Position numbers and translations under genes: made by a program
Notes under the pieces: model-generated
The model's database searches: none
The model's input: the letters and a program-made list of their open reading frames with translations, nothing else
Told to the model about the DNA's origin: nothing
NCBI RefSeq assembly: GCF_002943525.1
Contig: NZ_CP025394.1
Span: forward strand, 4,216,001 to 4,280,000
Direction: 5' to 3'
DNA length: 64,000 bases
Origin: Kitasatospora sp. MMS16-BH015
GTDB lineage: Bacteria > Actinomycetota > Actinomycetes > Streptomycetales > Streptomycetaceae
Shown here: piece after piece, positions 1 to 7,476 of the stretch
How positions within the stretch are numbered: position 1 is the first letter of the stretch
Layout: every line of letters begins with the position of its first letter

Positions 1-18
1 GTAGACACGAGGGCAGGC

Positions 19-870
19 GTGGACCGCCCCAGGCCGCGTCGCCAGCACGCGCACCGCGCGGCGGTGCTCGGCTACCCGGTCGACCAGTCGCTCTACCCGG
101 TGATGCACCGCGCGGCCTACACCGCGATGGGCCTCGAGTGGACGTACACCGCGGTCGAGTGCGAGGAGCCGGGCCTGGAGCAGCTCATCGGCTCACTGGA
201 CGGCTCCTGGGCGGGCCTCTCGCTCGGCATGCCGCTCAAGCGGGCCGCGCTGCCGCTGATCGACGAGGTCAGCGACCTGGCCATGGACGTCGGGGGCGTC
301 AACACCGTCGTCTTCCGGGACGGCCGGTCCTACGGCGAGAACACGGACGTGCACGGCTTCCTCGCCGCACTGCACGAGGCCGACGTGCACGCGCTCGGCT
401 CGGCCGTGATCCTCGGTGGCGGCACCGCCGCCTGTTCGGCGCTGGCCGCCGTCCGCGAACTCGGGGTCAAGGAGCCGGCGGTGGTGGTCCGCGAGCCCAG
501 CCGGGCGGCCGAGGCGCACGCCGCGGCGGGCCGGCTGGGGATGGCGGTGGACGTCTACTCCTTCGGCCAGCTGGACAGCCTGCTGCACGGCGCGGGTCTG
601 GTCATCTCCACCCTGCCCGCCGGCGCGGCCGACTCCTACGCGGCGGCCATCGTGCACTCCCGCGCGGCCATCTTCGACGTGGTCTACTCGGCCTTCCCCA
701 CCCGGCTGGCCAAGGCGGCCGGCTTCGCGGGCAGCACGGTGGTCGACGGACTCACCCTGCTCACCTACCAGGCGGCCCGCCAGGTGCAGTTGATGACCGG
801 CCGGGAGGACGTGCCGGTGCGGGCGATGCGCGAGGCCGCCCAGGCCGAGCTGGCCCGACGGGCGGGCTGA
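19..870 (+). CDS. aroE: Shikimate dehydrogenase family protein (AroE-like)
   Basis: Shikimate dehydrogenases reduce 3-dehydroshikimate with NADPH in the cytosol. The 283-aa product has the family layout: N-terminal substrate domain, then a Rossmann domain with GGGTAA near residues 133-138. Lys74 (in MPLK), Asn95 and Asp110 (in ENTD) match the usual catalytic and substrate residues, and the C-terminal YQAARQ helix is kept. The substrate-binding SLS motif reads S-L-Y (24-26), which is unusual and may mean altered substrate use. The start is GTG with a weak GAGGG ahead. It sits beside a locus with more shikimate-pathway genes, so it may be a dedicated paralogue rather than the housekeeping enzyme. 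Family call firm, substrate inferred. Confidence 0.85.
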   Translation: MDRPRPRRQHAHRAAVLGYPVDQSLYPVMHRAAYTAMGLEWTYTAVECEEPGLEQLIGSLDGSWAGLSLGMPLKRAALPLIDEVSDLAMDVGGVNTVVFRDGRSYGENTDVHGFLAALHEADVHALGSAVILGGGTAACSALAAVRELGVKEPAVVVREPSRAAEAHAAAGRLGMAVDVYSFGQLDSLLHGAGLVISTLPAGAADSYAAAIVHSRAAIFDVVYSAFPTRLAKAAGFAGSTVVDGLTLLTYQAARQVQLMTGREDVPVRAMREAAQAELARRAG

Positions 871-958
871 ACCCGCTCTCCCGCTCTCCTCACGCACCGG
901 ACGTCCTCTCCCGTTCGCTCTGCCATCCCCGCTCCCCCGCACCCTCGCCGACCGATCG

Positions 959-2206
959 TCAGGCCGACAGCTCCTGCGACTTGTCGAAGCCCTGGCGGCG
1001 GGCCGAGGAGAGCACCGAGATGGCGTGCGCCACCGAGCAGAGCGTGGCGTGCCGGTGCCAGCCGGCGTAGGACCGACCCTCGAAATCGCGCATCCCGACC
1101 CGGGTGGAGACCTCCGAGAAGTCCTTGGAGACCCGGCGGGTCAGCCGGCCCAGCCGCAGCAGGGCGACCGGCGGCACCTCGATCAGGTTCGACAGCCAGA
1201 GCTCGGCGGGCTTGCCCTTCGGGCCCGACCAGCCACCGACGAGCGTCAGTGCGCGCTCCGGCGGCAGCGCCGCTCCCGGACGGCGGACCGCCGGCAGCGT
1301 CACCCGGGTCCCGCTCACCAGGATCGACCGGGTGATCGAGTAGTCCGGGTCGACCCAGCCCACCGGGCGGGAGAACCGCTTGGCCCACTCGACCAACTGC
1401 TGTGCCTGGAAGAGGCGTTCGCCCCGCCCGGGCAGGCTGAGGTCGTAGCCCACCAGCCGGGTCGAACCGCTCACCCGCATCACGAACGGCACCCCGCGCC
1501 GGGTGAACTCCTCCACCAGCACGGCGGAGTCGAGCTCGCGCGCGTCCAGCACCGCCGGGCGGCGGCGCAACCCCCATTCGGGACGCGAGAGTTCGGCGAC
1601 GGTGTTCACGGCGCACAGCTCGGGAGAGGCGGCCGAGACGTCATCGGGGATCTTGGCCCGCTTGCGGCGCTCGGTGTCCTCCAGCCACTCGGGCGGCAGG
1701 ATCAGGTCCCAGTTGACCGGGGCGCTGGTCTCCTCGTTCGCGAGCCAGACTCCGTACGCCTGCTGGCTGTTGACGACCCGTCCGAGCTCGGTGCGGAAGG
1801 ACTCCTCGACGCCGACCGAGTGCTCCCCCGCCTTCGGGATGGCCATCGAGTTCAGCACCCAGGCCTGCGGCAGCATCACCCGGTCCAAGTGGCGGGCCAG
1901 GGCCTGCCGGACGGGCTTCCACCCCCAGGAGGAGTCGCTGATGAAGTGGTGCAGGCTCTGTTCCGCCGCACCGTGGCCGGCCACCGAGGCCAGCGCGCGC
2001 ATGGACTTGCGACCGGGCACCGAGAGCAGCCCGGCGATGTACCACTGACCACGGGCGCGCTGGTCACGGCGCTTGAGCGAGGCGAGCATGCGGCGGGAGA
2101 ACTCGGTGACGAAGTCGTCCGCAACGTCGCCCCACACGTGCTCAGGAACGTCTTTCTCTATGGCACCTTCCATGGCCCCCGACTCCTCTTCTGCGCTCGC
2201 GGACAT
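959..2206 (-). CDS. IS701-like transposase relative, probably catalytically dead
   Basis: The 415-aa product aligns by eye along its length with IS701-family DDE transposases: the SVGV segment, the LILPPEW segment and the C-terminal GRSYAGWHRH block are all recognisable. In active members the first catalytic Asp lies in a DDTG-x-PK motif; here the same place reads N119-S120 in LNSMAIPK. Asp221 (VLDAREL) and Glu376 (DFEGRSY) still look present. No flanking inverted repeats were found. I chose the ATG at 2206 because GGAGG lies 4-5 nt upstream; an in-frame GTG at 2266 would add 20 residues. An ARE-like operator sits upstream at 2274-2289. The reading frame is intact, so the protein is probably kept for a non-transposition role (inference). 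Confidence 0.7.
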   Translation of the reverse strand: MSASAEEESGAMEGAIEKDVPEHVWGDVADDFVTEFSRRMLASLKRRDQRARGQWYIAGLLSVPGRKSMRALASVAGHGAAEQSLHHFISDSSWGWKPVRQALARHLDRVMLPQAWVLNSMAIPKAGEHSVGVEESFRTELGRVVNSQQAYGVWLANEETSAPVNWDLILPPEWLEDTERRKRAKIPDDVSAASPELCAVNTVAELSRPEWGLRRRPAVLDARELDSAVLVEEFTRRGVPFVMRVSGSTRLVGYDLSLPGRGERLFQAQQLVEWAKRFSRPVGWVDPDYSITRSILVSGTRVTLPAVRRPGAALPPERALTLVGGWSGPKGKPAELWLSNLIEVPPVALLRLGRLTRRVSKDFSEVSTRVGMRDFEGRSYAGWHRHATLCSVAHAISVLSSARRQGFDKSQELSA

Positions 2207-2273
2207 GGGGCCTCCGGGCGCAAGCGGGCACTCGGAGATCAGACGCGAGATGCTGATACCCAGCACCTTACAG

Positions 2274-2289
2274 AACCGACCAGTTGGTT
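2274..2289. promoter_or_regulatory. ARE-like operator 1 (GBL receptor site)
   Basis: AACCGACCAGTTGGTT is an imperfect palindrome (6 of 8 arm positions pair) followed by TG, and closely resembles the autoregulatory element bound by ArpA/ScbR-type receptors. For the leftward transposase-like gene a TAAGGT -10-like hexamer (2270-2265) lies just downstream, so the site falls in the promoter spacer. Binding would block transcription. Confidence 0.7.
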
Positions 2290-2346
2290 TGCTAGCTCTT
2301 TCGCGATCCGACCGGCGTGGGATGCCCGGCCTGTAGCGAGTATAGA

Positions 2347-2364
2347 TACCGCGCGGTTGGTTTG
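2347..2364. promoter_or_regulatory. ARE-like operator 2, at promoter of TetR regulator 1
   Basis: TACCGCGCGGTTGGTTTG has a strong right half (GGTTGGTTTG) typical of ARE sites and a weaker left half. It directly follows TATAGA (2341-2346), a likely -10 box, so the site overlaps the expected transcription start of the receptor gene at 2428. This suggests autorepression released by a butyrolactone. Confidence 0.65.
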
Positions 2365-2427
2365 TTAAGCTGTCGGTACACCCAACCAGCGCCAGCCCTC
2401 CGGCCGCGCTCCACAGGAGGGAGAGAG

Positions 2428-3135
2428 ATGTCCCGCCAGGAACGTGCGTCCCGCACGAGGCAGCTCATCATCGAGTCCGCGGCGGGAGCTTTCGACCAGG
2501 AGGGCTTCGCGCTCACCGGGTTGAGTGAGATAGCCCAGCTCTGCGGGGTCTCCAAGGGCGCGCTGTACTTCCACTTCGGCTCCAAGGAGCAGCTGGCCGA
2601 GGCCGTGATGGCCGAATCCCGCGAGACGCTCCGCGAGACCGTCCGGGAGGCCCGCCGGCTGGGCGGTTCCGGGCTCCAGTACCTGATCGACCTCTGCCAC
2701 GGCCTGGCCCGGCGGCTCGACCAGGACGTGGTCTTCCGGGCCGGCCTGCGGCTGACCGAGGAGCCGGGCCTGGAGAAGAAGGGCTGCCCCAGCCCGTACC
2801 CGGCCTGGGAGCGGCTGATCGGCCGCCAACTGGCCCGCGCGGTACGGGACGAGGACATCCACCCCGAGGTGCTGCTGGCCGAGGTCACCTCCCTGCTGGC
2901 CGCCACCGCCGCGGGCATCGAGACCCTCTCCCGCCGCGACAAGGGCTGGCTCGGCCCGCACGTGACGGCCGGCCTCTGGAACGCCGTGCTGCCCGCCCTC
3001 ACCCCGGTCGAGCGGCTCGGCCGGATCCGCACCGCCCCCGAGGGCAGTGGCGCGGCCCTGACCACCCCCGGCCCGCACCACTGGGACGACCTGCCCGAGG
3101 CCGCCGCCCTGGTGGCCCGCGCCCAGGGCGCCTGA
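2428..3135 (+). CDS. GBL receptor-type TetR regulator 1 (ArpA/ScbR family)
   Basis: A 235-aa TetR-family repressor. The N-terminal HTH (residues 8-53, ending SKGALYFHFGSK) is the form typical of butyrolactone receptors. Trp127 in YPAW lies exactly 19 residues before the Pro that aligns with the ScbR ELLP motif, so it matches the conserved ligand-pocket Trp of true receptors. The ATG at 2428 has GGAGG 8 nt upstream; a longer frame from 2317 lacks a good ribosome site and would overlap the operator. It is convergent with the epimerase gene and shares a terminator with it. An ARE-like site over its promoter suggests autoregulation. Confidence 0.85.
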   Translation: MSRQERASRTRQLIIESAAGAFDQEGFALTGLSEIAQLCGVSKGALYFHFGSKEQLAEAVMAESRETLRETVREARRLGGSGLQYLIDLCHGLARRLDQDVVFRAGLRLTEEPGLEKKGCPSPYPAWERLIGRQLARAVRDEDIHPEVLLAEVTSLLAATAAGIETLSRRDKGWLGPHVTAGLWNAVLPALTPVERLGRIRTAPEGSGAALTTPGPHHWDDLPEAAALVARAQGA

Positions 3136-3167
3136 GGCCCCCGCCGGCCCTGCGGGCCGGGGCACCC

Positions 3168-3227
3168 GCGCACGTCGAAGACCCGCCCACCGGGAGCACC
3201 CCGGCCGGGCGGGTCTTCGACGTGCGC
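3168..3227. terminator. Bidirectional terminator, 21-bp perfect stem
   Basis: Arms 3168-3188 and 3207-3227 pair perfectly over 21 bp around an 18-nt loop. It lies between the convergent TetR regulator 1 and epimerase genes, ending 2 nt from the epimerase stop codon. A smaller GC-rich hairpin precedes it at about 3140-3162. Confidence 0.8.
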
Positions 3228-3229
3228 GC

Positions 3230-4246
3230 TCATCCGGTCGGCACCGCTTCCACCGGGCCGCCCGGGTGGGGCCGGGCCGCCGCGTAGGGCTGGGCCGCAT
3301 ACCAGGGGGCGTGTTCGGCGAAGCGGGCCGCGAAGCCGGGGCCCGGGGAGCAGCCGGTGGCCGCCCAGAGGGCGTCCGAGCGGTACCAGTGGTCGCGGCC
3401 GAGCAGCGAGAGCGGGCGGGCCCAGCTGCCGCCGCCCAGGGCCGCCACCGCCTCGTCCAGGGTGCCGCTGCCGGTGGGCAGCGGCAGGCCCAGGCAGGCC
3501 GCGGTGCGGGTGAACAGCTCCCGGGCCGACACCGGCTCGGGGTGGCTCGCGTGGTAGATCCGACCGCCCGGTACGGAATCCCAGGGCAGCAGGGCGAGGG
3601 CCGCCAGCGGGCGGGCCAGGTCCTCCACCGCCGTCAGCGAGATCCGGGCCCGGCCCTCCTCGATCCAGTGCGGCAGCCGCCGCAGCAGCTCGGCCACGGC
3701 GGGCAGCACCCAGGCGTCCCCGACTCCGTGGACCAGGTGCGGCCGCACCACGGTGCCGCCGGCCGCCAGCACCAGCCGCTCGGCCAGCATCCGGCTCCGG
3801 CTGGTCGGCGAGACCGGCCCGACGATCGCCTGACTCTCCGTCAGGTCGCGGTGCTCGCCGTCCTGGTAGACCGCCGTGGTGCTCAGCAGGACCACCCGCC
3901 GCACCCCCGCCCGGGCCGCCTCGGCCAGCAGTGCGGCGGTGCCGTCCACGTTGACCCGGTGGCACTGCTCGGCACTCCCGCCGACCTGGGAGGCCAGGTG
4001 CAGCACGGTGGTGACGCCCTCGCAGGCCCCCCGCAGCGAGGCCGGGTCGAGCAGGTCGCCCGGCCACAACTCCGTCGGCACGGCCGAGAGTTGAAGTTCA
4101 TCGGACAAATTCTGCGTTCGCCCTCGCGTCAGCACCCGGAGGGAGTACTCTGGGTGAGCACTCATTGACGGACGGTCGATGAGGCGGCGCAGGGTCTCAC
4201 CCCCGATGAAGCCGGTGCCGCCCGTCACCAAGATGCGCGAGTCCAT
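3230..4246 (-). CDS. NAD-dependent epimerase/dehydratase family protein of GBL locus
   Basis: A 338-aa extended short-chain dehydrogenase with the cofactor motif GGTGFIG at residues 9-15 and the strand STTAVY near 122-127. The YxxxK pair expected near residue 148 reads T-S-R-S-R, so the normal proton-relay Tyr and Lys are missing. The gene lies 71 nt downstream of the afsA-like gene on the same strand, implying one transcript. NAD-epimerase genes accompany AfsA genes in several Streptomyces butyrolactone loci, where they are thought to finish the signal molecule. A reductive or tailoring role in signal synthesis is therefore likely, but the chemistry is unclear given the lost residues. Confidence 0.75.
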   Translation of the reverse strand: MDSRILVTGGTGFIGGETLRRLIDRPSMSAHPEYSLRVLTRGRTQNLSDELQLSAVPTELWPGDLLDPASLRGACEGVTTVLHLASQVGGSAEQCHRVNVDGTAALLAEAARAGVRRVVLLSTTAVYQDGEHRDLTESQAIVGPVSPTSRSRMLAERLVLAAGGTVVRPHLVHGVGDAWVLPAVAELLRRLPHWIEEGRARISLTAVEDLARPLAALALLPWDSVPGGRIYHASHPEPVSARELFTRTAACLGLPLPTGSGTLDEAVAALGGGSWARPLSLLGRDHWYRSDALWAATGCSPGPGFAARFAEHAPWYAAQPYAAARPHPGGPVEAVPTG

Positions 4247-4317
4247 GCGATGAAGCCCCCGTGGTCACTGTGTCGGTCGAAGCGGCGGCCGGCCCGGGAG
4301 ACACCGGGCCCCTGCGC

Positions 4318-5274
4318 TCAGGCGCAGGCGTCGGCGGGCAGCGGCCGGAGCTGCAGGATGCCCTTGGCCACCGGCTGCCCGGCCTGCTCCAGCACCACGC
4401 CGACGGTGCGGTCCTGCCCCTCGCCCACCGGGCCGAGCCCGGCCCGCACGTACACCGGCAGGTGCAGCTCGGCGTAGCGGGTGAAGAGGCAGTCCAGGCC
4501 GAAGGGCGCGAGCGCCTGGCCCTCGGAGACGGCCGCGGCGGCCTGCCGCATCGCCTCCACCAGCACCATCCCGGGCACGTGGTCCACCGCGTGGTCGAAG
4601 AGCACCGGGTGCCGGCGGTCGGCCTGCACCAGCCAGCGGTCGGGCGTCTCGGTGGGCACGATCACGGTGTTGGAGATCGCGTCGTCACCGCTGACCGCCT
4701 GCTGCGGGAAGCGAAATGACGGTGCGTCAGCCAGGAAGGGCGCCCGGATCCGGTTGTAGGTGGCGGGTGCCATGCAGTCGAACTTGGCACTGCCGCCGCC
4801 GAGTCGCTCGACACCCCGGTAGATGTCCACGTGGTAGCTCATGCCGGCCAGCGCACCGCGGCGGAAGCGCGGGTCGCAGGTGACCTCGACCGTGAGGTCG
4901 GCCGGGCACCAGTTGACCACCATCTGCTCGGGTTCGGCCTGGTAGGAGAGGTCCCACATGACGAACGGGTGGTCCAGTGGCACGTTGTAGCCCACGTGCG
5001 CGACCAACAGGCCGGCCTGACGCACCGTCTCGGCGAGCAGCAGCGGGTCGTAGACCCAGGCCACCGGGCGGTAGAAGCTGTGCGTGCGCGGCCACTGGGC
5101 CCCGAGCAGGAACTGGTCCGGGGCGGTCCGCCGCCAGCCGGTCAGCAGCACCTCCGAGACGGAGGCCCGGTGCACGTACCGTCGCGGCACGGTCTGCTGG
5201 TGGAGCTCCAGGTCGCCGCCGCCCAGCCGCTCAGCGGTCAGCAGCCCTATCGAATCTGACAGTACAGACGTCAT
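4318..5274 (-). CDS. AfsA-type butyrolactone/butenolide synthase
   Basis: AfsA enzymes condense a beta-keto acyl-ACP thioester with dihydroxyacetone phosphate as the first committed step of gamma-butyrolactone synthesis. The 318-aa product has the two AfsA hot-dog repeats: one starting near VHRASVSEVLLTGW and one around DHAVDHVPGMVLVEAMRQ. The length fits the family (about 300 aa). ATG at 5274 has an AGGGGG sequence upstream. The epimerase gene follows it in the same direction, and a second receptor gene diverges from it across a 381-nt intergenic region. I see no convincing ARE directly before this gene. Confidence 0.9.
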   Translation of the reverse strand: MTSVLSDSIGLLTAERLGGGDLELHQQTVPRRYVHRASVSEVLLTGWRRTAPDQFLLGAQWPRTHSFYRPVAWVYDPLLLAETVRQAGLLVAHVGYNVPLDHPFVMWDLSYQAEPEQMVVNWCPADLTVEVTCDPRFRRGALAGMSYHVDIYRGVERLGGGSAKFDCMAPATYNRIRAPFLADAPSFRFPQQAVSGDDAISNTVIVPTETPDRWLVQADRRHPVLFDHAVDHVPGMVLVEAMRQAAAAVSEGQALAPFGLDCLFTRYAELHLPVYVRAGLGPVGEGQDRTVGVVLEQAGQPVAKGILQLRPLPADACA

Positions 5275-5655
5275 TTCGGTCCCCCTGGACGAGTAAGAAA
5301 ACGAGCCCTGGCCGGTGCTGGATCACGTGTGACACCCATGGTGGGTCTGTCTTCGGTACCGCCGGGAGCGGGCCCGGCGCGGATAGGACGCGGGACACGC
5401 CGTGGCGCTGCTTCGTGTGCCCGAGCCCGCTGGTCCGATTCGGTTGTGAAACTATTGACCGCACTCAAGTAGGCCGCTCCCCCGCGAGGTGCCACCTCGG
5501 CACCGGGCACTGGCGCAGGACGCGTCAAGGCCCAGGCCCCTGCTTGACGGGGTAGGACTTCAAACACTGCTGGTCGGGACCTGGTCCCTTACAGCTAGCG
5601 TAGAGTACCATCCGGTCGGTTTGTAGCGGGGGAGCGTTAATTAATCGGGAGAACT
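5275..5655. other. Divergent intergenic region between afsA-like gene and TetR regulator 2
   Basis: This 381-nt stretch holds no credible gene; open frames here are antisense or out of phase. It contains ARE-like site 3 near its right end, and must also hold the afsA-like promoter. Sequence around 5430-5460 is less GC-rich (GATTCGGTTGTGAAACTA) and is the best place for a promoter, but no clear -35/-10 pair stands out. Confidence 0.5.
5606..5622. promoter_or_regulatory. ARE-like operator 3, at promoter of TetR regulator 2
   Basis: TACCATCCGGTCGGTTT, followed by GTAG, matches the ARE consensus well in the right half (CCGGTCGGTTTG) and keeps ACC in the left arm. It directly follows TAGAGT (5601-5606), a possible -10 box, 34 nt before the start codon of the regulator at 5656. 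Confidence 0.7.
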
Positions 5656-6288
5656 ATGGCTCAGCAGGCGCGAGCGGTGAAGACCCGGCGCGAGATCATC
5701 AAGGCCGCGGCCGAGGTGTTCGAACGCCGGGGCTACGCAGCCGCCACCATGGCCGAGATCATCGCGGCGGCTGGCGTCACGAAGGGTGCGGTCTACTTCC
5801 ACTTCGCCTCGAAGGAGGAGTTGGCCCAGGCCGTGATCGACGTCCAGTCCGACTGGTTCGATCTGGACGCCGACCCGGCACCCGGTTTCCAGGCCGTCAT
5901 CGACGCGACGATGATCTACGCCAGCGCGTTGATCAACGACGTGATCGTCCGGGCCACCAACCGCTTGGTGATCGAGCACGGCACGTTCGACATGCCCAAC
6001 ACCGAGCCCTACCTGGCTGACATCCTGACCATCCGTGACCTGGTGGTCCGGGCCGAGGAAGCCGGGGACATGCTGCCCCGGCTCGATCCGTTCGCCGTCG
6101 CCCAGACCATCACCGGCGCGTTCACCGGCATCCAGCTGAGCTCGCAGGTGCTGTCCCGGCGTACCGACCTGTTCGACCGGCTGGTGAACATGTGGCGGGT
6201 GATGCTGCCCGGCCTGGTCCAGCCGGAGCGGCTGCTCACCCTCGATCCCACCGGTTCACCCCACTTGCGACCGACCGCCGACGCCTGA
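5656..6288 (+). CDS. GBL receptor-type TetR regulator 2 (possible pseudo-receptor)
   Basis: A 210-aa TetR-family protein with the same receptor-type HTH as regulator 1 (residues 8-53, TKGAVYFHFASKEEL). In the ligand domain the conserved pocket Trp is absent: counting back from the Pro of DMLP, the position holds Asp122 in PYLADIL. Pseudo-receptors that no longer bind butyrolactone but still bind ARE sites are known in several streptomycetes, so this may be one. GGGAGA lies 7 nt before the ATG. An ARE-like site overlaps the promoter, suggesting control by itself, by regulator 1, or both. Confidence 0.85.
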   Translation: MAQQARAVKTRREIIKAAAEVFERRGYAAATMAEIIAAAGVTKGAVYFHFASKEELAQAVIDVQSDWFDLDADPAPGFQAVIDATMIYASALINDVIVRATNRLVIEHGTFDMPNTEPYLADILTIRDLVVRAEEAGDMLPRLDPFAVAQTITGAFTGIQLSSQVLSRRTDLFDRLVNMWRVMLPGLVQPERLLTLDPTGSPHLRPTADA

Positions 6289-6383
6289 ACTCGGCACACA
6301 CTGCTCGACCCACCCGGCCGGCCGCCACCGCCGGGCAAAAGTGTGTCAGCTCGCGCCGCCGCCGCGGCGCGATGCGCCCGCCG

Positions 6384-6414
6384 AGCCCCGGGGACCCGCC
6401 CGCAGCGCGGGGCT
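6384..6414. terminator. Probable terminator between TetR regulator 2 and shikimate kinase
   Basis: AGCCCCG (6384-6390) pairs with CGGGGCT (6408-6414) around a 17-nt loop between two convergent genes. The right arm touches the stop codon of the kinase gene. No U-run follows, as is common in this group. Confidence 0.5.
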
Positions 6415-6935
6415 CAGGCCGCGAAGAGCTGGGCGACCCGGGCGGCCACCACCCGGGACGGGCCGTCCCCGCAGACGGTGTGGGTGGCCAGTCGGCGGTA
6501 GATCGGGGTGCGGACGGTCAGCAGGGTGCGCAGCCGGGCCTGCGGGTCGTCGACCAGCAGCGGGCGGCTCGCCGCCGTACCGATCCGCCGGGTCAGCTGA
6601 CCCACCGAGACCGCCAGGTGCACCACGGTGTGCCCGCGCAGCAGCAGCTGGGTCGACTCCTCCAGCACCGCGCCACCGCCCAGGGCCAGCACCCCGCCGT
6701 GCTCGATCAGCGCCCGGTGCACCGCCTCCCGCTCGCGCACCCGGAAGTGCGCCTCGCCCTCCTCCTCCACGAGCTCGCGGATCCGCCGCCCGGCGGCGGC
6801 CTCAAGGTCCCGGTCCGTGTCGCGGAAGCCCACCCCCAGCCGACGGGCGAGCAGCCTGGCCACCGTGGTCTTGCCCGAGCCGGGCGGCCCGATCAGCACG
6901 GCCAACGGCTTGGTCGGAGCGGTGGGTCCGGTCAT
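6414..6935 (-). CDS. aroK: Shikimate kinase
   Basis: Phosphorylates shikimate at the 3-hydroxyl with ATP. The 173-aa protein has the normal family length and all hallmark motifs: Walker A GPPGSGKTT, the substrate Asp in DTDRDLE, the FR pair in HFRVRE, the GGG in LALGGGAV, and lid and C-terminal Arg residues in SRPLL and TPIYRR. ATG at 6935. It ends the leftward gene set and starts 26 nt after the YdhR-like gene stops. Primary aroK normally sits with aroB and aroC, which are not here, so this copy is probably dedicated to feeding the chorismate-derived pathway encoded just upstream. Confidence 0.9.
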   Translation of the reverse strand: MTGPTAPTKPLAVLIGPPGSGKTTVARLLARRLGVGFRDTDRDLEAAAGRRIRELVEEEGEAHFRVREREAVHRALIEHGGVLALGGGAVLEESTQLLLRGHTVVHLAVSVGQLTRRIGTAASRPLLVDDPQARLRTLLTVRTPIYRRLATHTVCGDGPSRVVAARVAQLFAA

Positions 6936-6961
6936 GGCGGCGTCTCCGTCCGAAGGAACCG

Positions 6962-7300
6962 TCAGTTGCCCAACTGGTAGGCCAGGCCGAGGCGGGAGAG
7001 GCCGGGCAGGCCGTGCGGGCCCTCCACGGTGGCCTCCACGTCGAAGGCCTCGCGGCTGTTCGGCGGGTAGCCGATCAGCTCGGCGGCGCGGGTCGGGATG
7101 GGCTGCTTGGCGGCCTCGGCCGACTCCCAGAACAGGGCCGCGCCCCAGCGGTTGGCCGCCGGGTCGGCCAGCCAGGTCTTGAAGACCAGGCCGGGCTGGG
7201 TCTCGAAGCGGTCCACCGCCTCCTCGCGCAGGAAGACCCGGAGCTCCTCGATGGTGCGGGGGGAGGCGTCGAGCTCCCACCAGACGACTACGGCGTGCAT
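6962..7300 (-). CDS. Small ferredoxin-like fold protein (YdhR/antibiotic monooxygenase-like)
   Basis: A 112-aa soluble protein resembling the YdhR and antibiotic-biosynthesis monooxygenase group: an N-terminal strand MHAVVVWWEL, then a PGLVFKTWLAD segment and a GGxxLF-like GAALFWES strand. Proteins of this dimeric fold include small oxygenases and cyclases in natural product clusters, but many have no known reaction. It lies between the PhzE-type gene and shikimate kinase, 26 nt upstream of the kinase, so it is probably in the same operon. Role unknown; a tailoring or ring-forming step is a guess from context. Confidence 0.6.
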   Translation of the reverse strand: MHAVVVWWELDASPRTIEELRVFLREEAVDRFETQPGLVFKTWLADPAANRWGAALFWESAEAAKQPIPTRAAELIGYPPNSREAFDVEATVEGPHGLPGLSRLGLAYQLGN

Positions 7301-7327
7301 GCGGACGACTCCTCGGCGTCGGGGCGG

Positions 7328-7351
7328 CCGGCCGGTCGGATGACCGGCCGG
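7328..7351. other. Intergenic hairpin, 10-bp stem with GGAT loop
   Basis: CCGGCCGGTC (7328-7337) pairs perfectly with GACCGGCCGG (7342-7351). It lies in the 176-nt gap between the PhzE-type and YdhR-like genes, together with a second hairpin at 7412-7445. The pair could cut down expression of the last two genes or protect the mRNA. Confidence 0.55.
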
Positions 7352-7411
7352 GTGGTCGTTCGGGCCGAATCGGGTGCCCGAAGGGGCAGAGCCGGTGGCC
7401 CACAAGGGGGT

Positions 7412-7445
7412 GCCGGCCGCCCCCGGGGGGAGGGGGGCGGCCGGC
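7412..7445. terminator. GC-rich hairpin after PhzE-type gene
   Basis: A 13-bp stem (7412-7424 with 7433-7445) begins 32 nt past the stop of the PhzE-type gene. It may be a partial terminator inside the operon, since the next gene in the same direction starts only 110 nt further on. Confidence 0.55.
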
Positions 7446-7476
7446 TTTCGGGGGGGCGGGAAGGAAGGTTTTCGGG

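Noticed and set aside
138-1070. Long open frame overlapping aroE in another phase
   Set aside because: Arg/Gly/Pro-rich translation typical of a GC-rich shadow frame; the aroE frame has clear family motifs.
959-2340. Intact, mobile insertion sequence
   Set aside because: No terminal inverted repeats or target duplication seen, and the first catalytic Asp is missing.
6962-7300. PhzA/PhzB-type phenazine enzyme
   Set aside because: Length (112 aa) and sequence fit YdhR/monooxygenase-like proteins, not the 160-aa ketosteroid isomerase-like PhzA/B.
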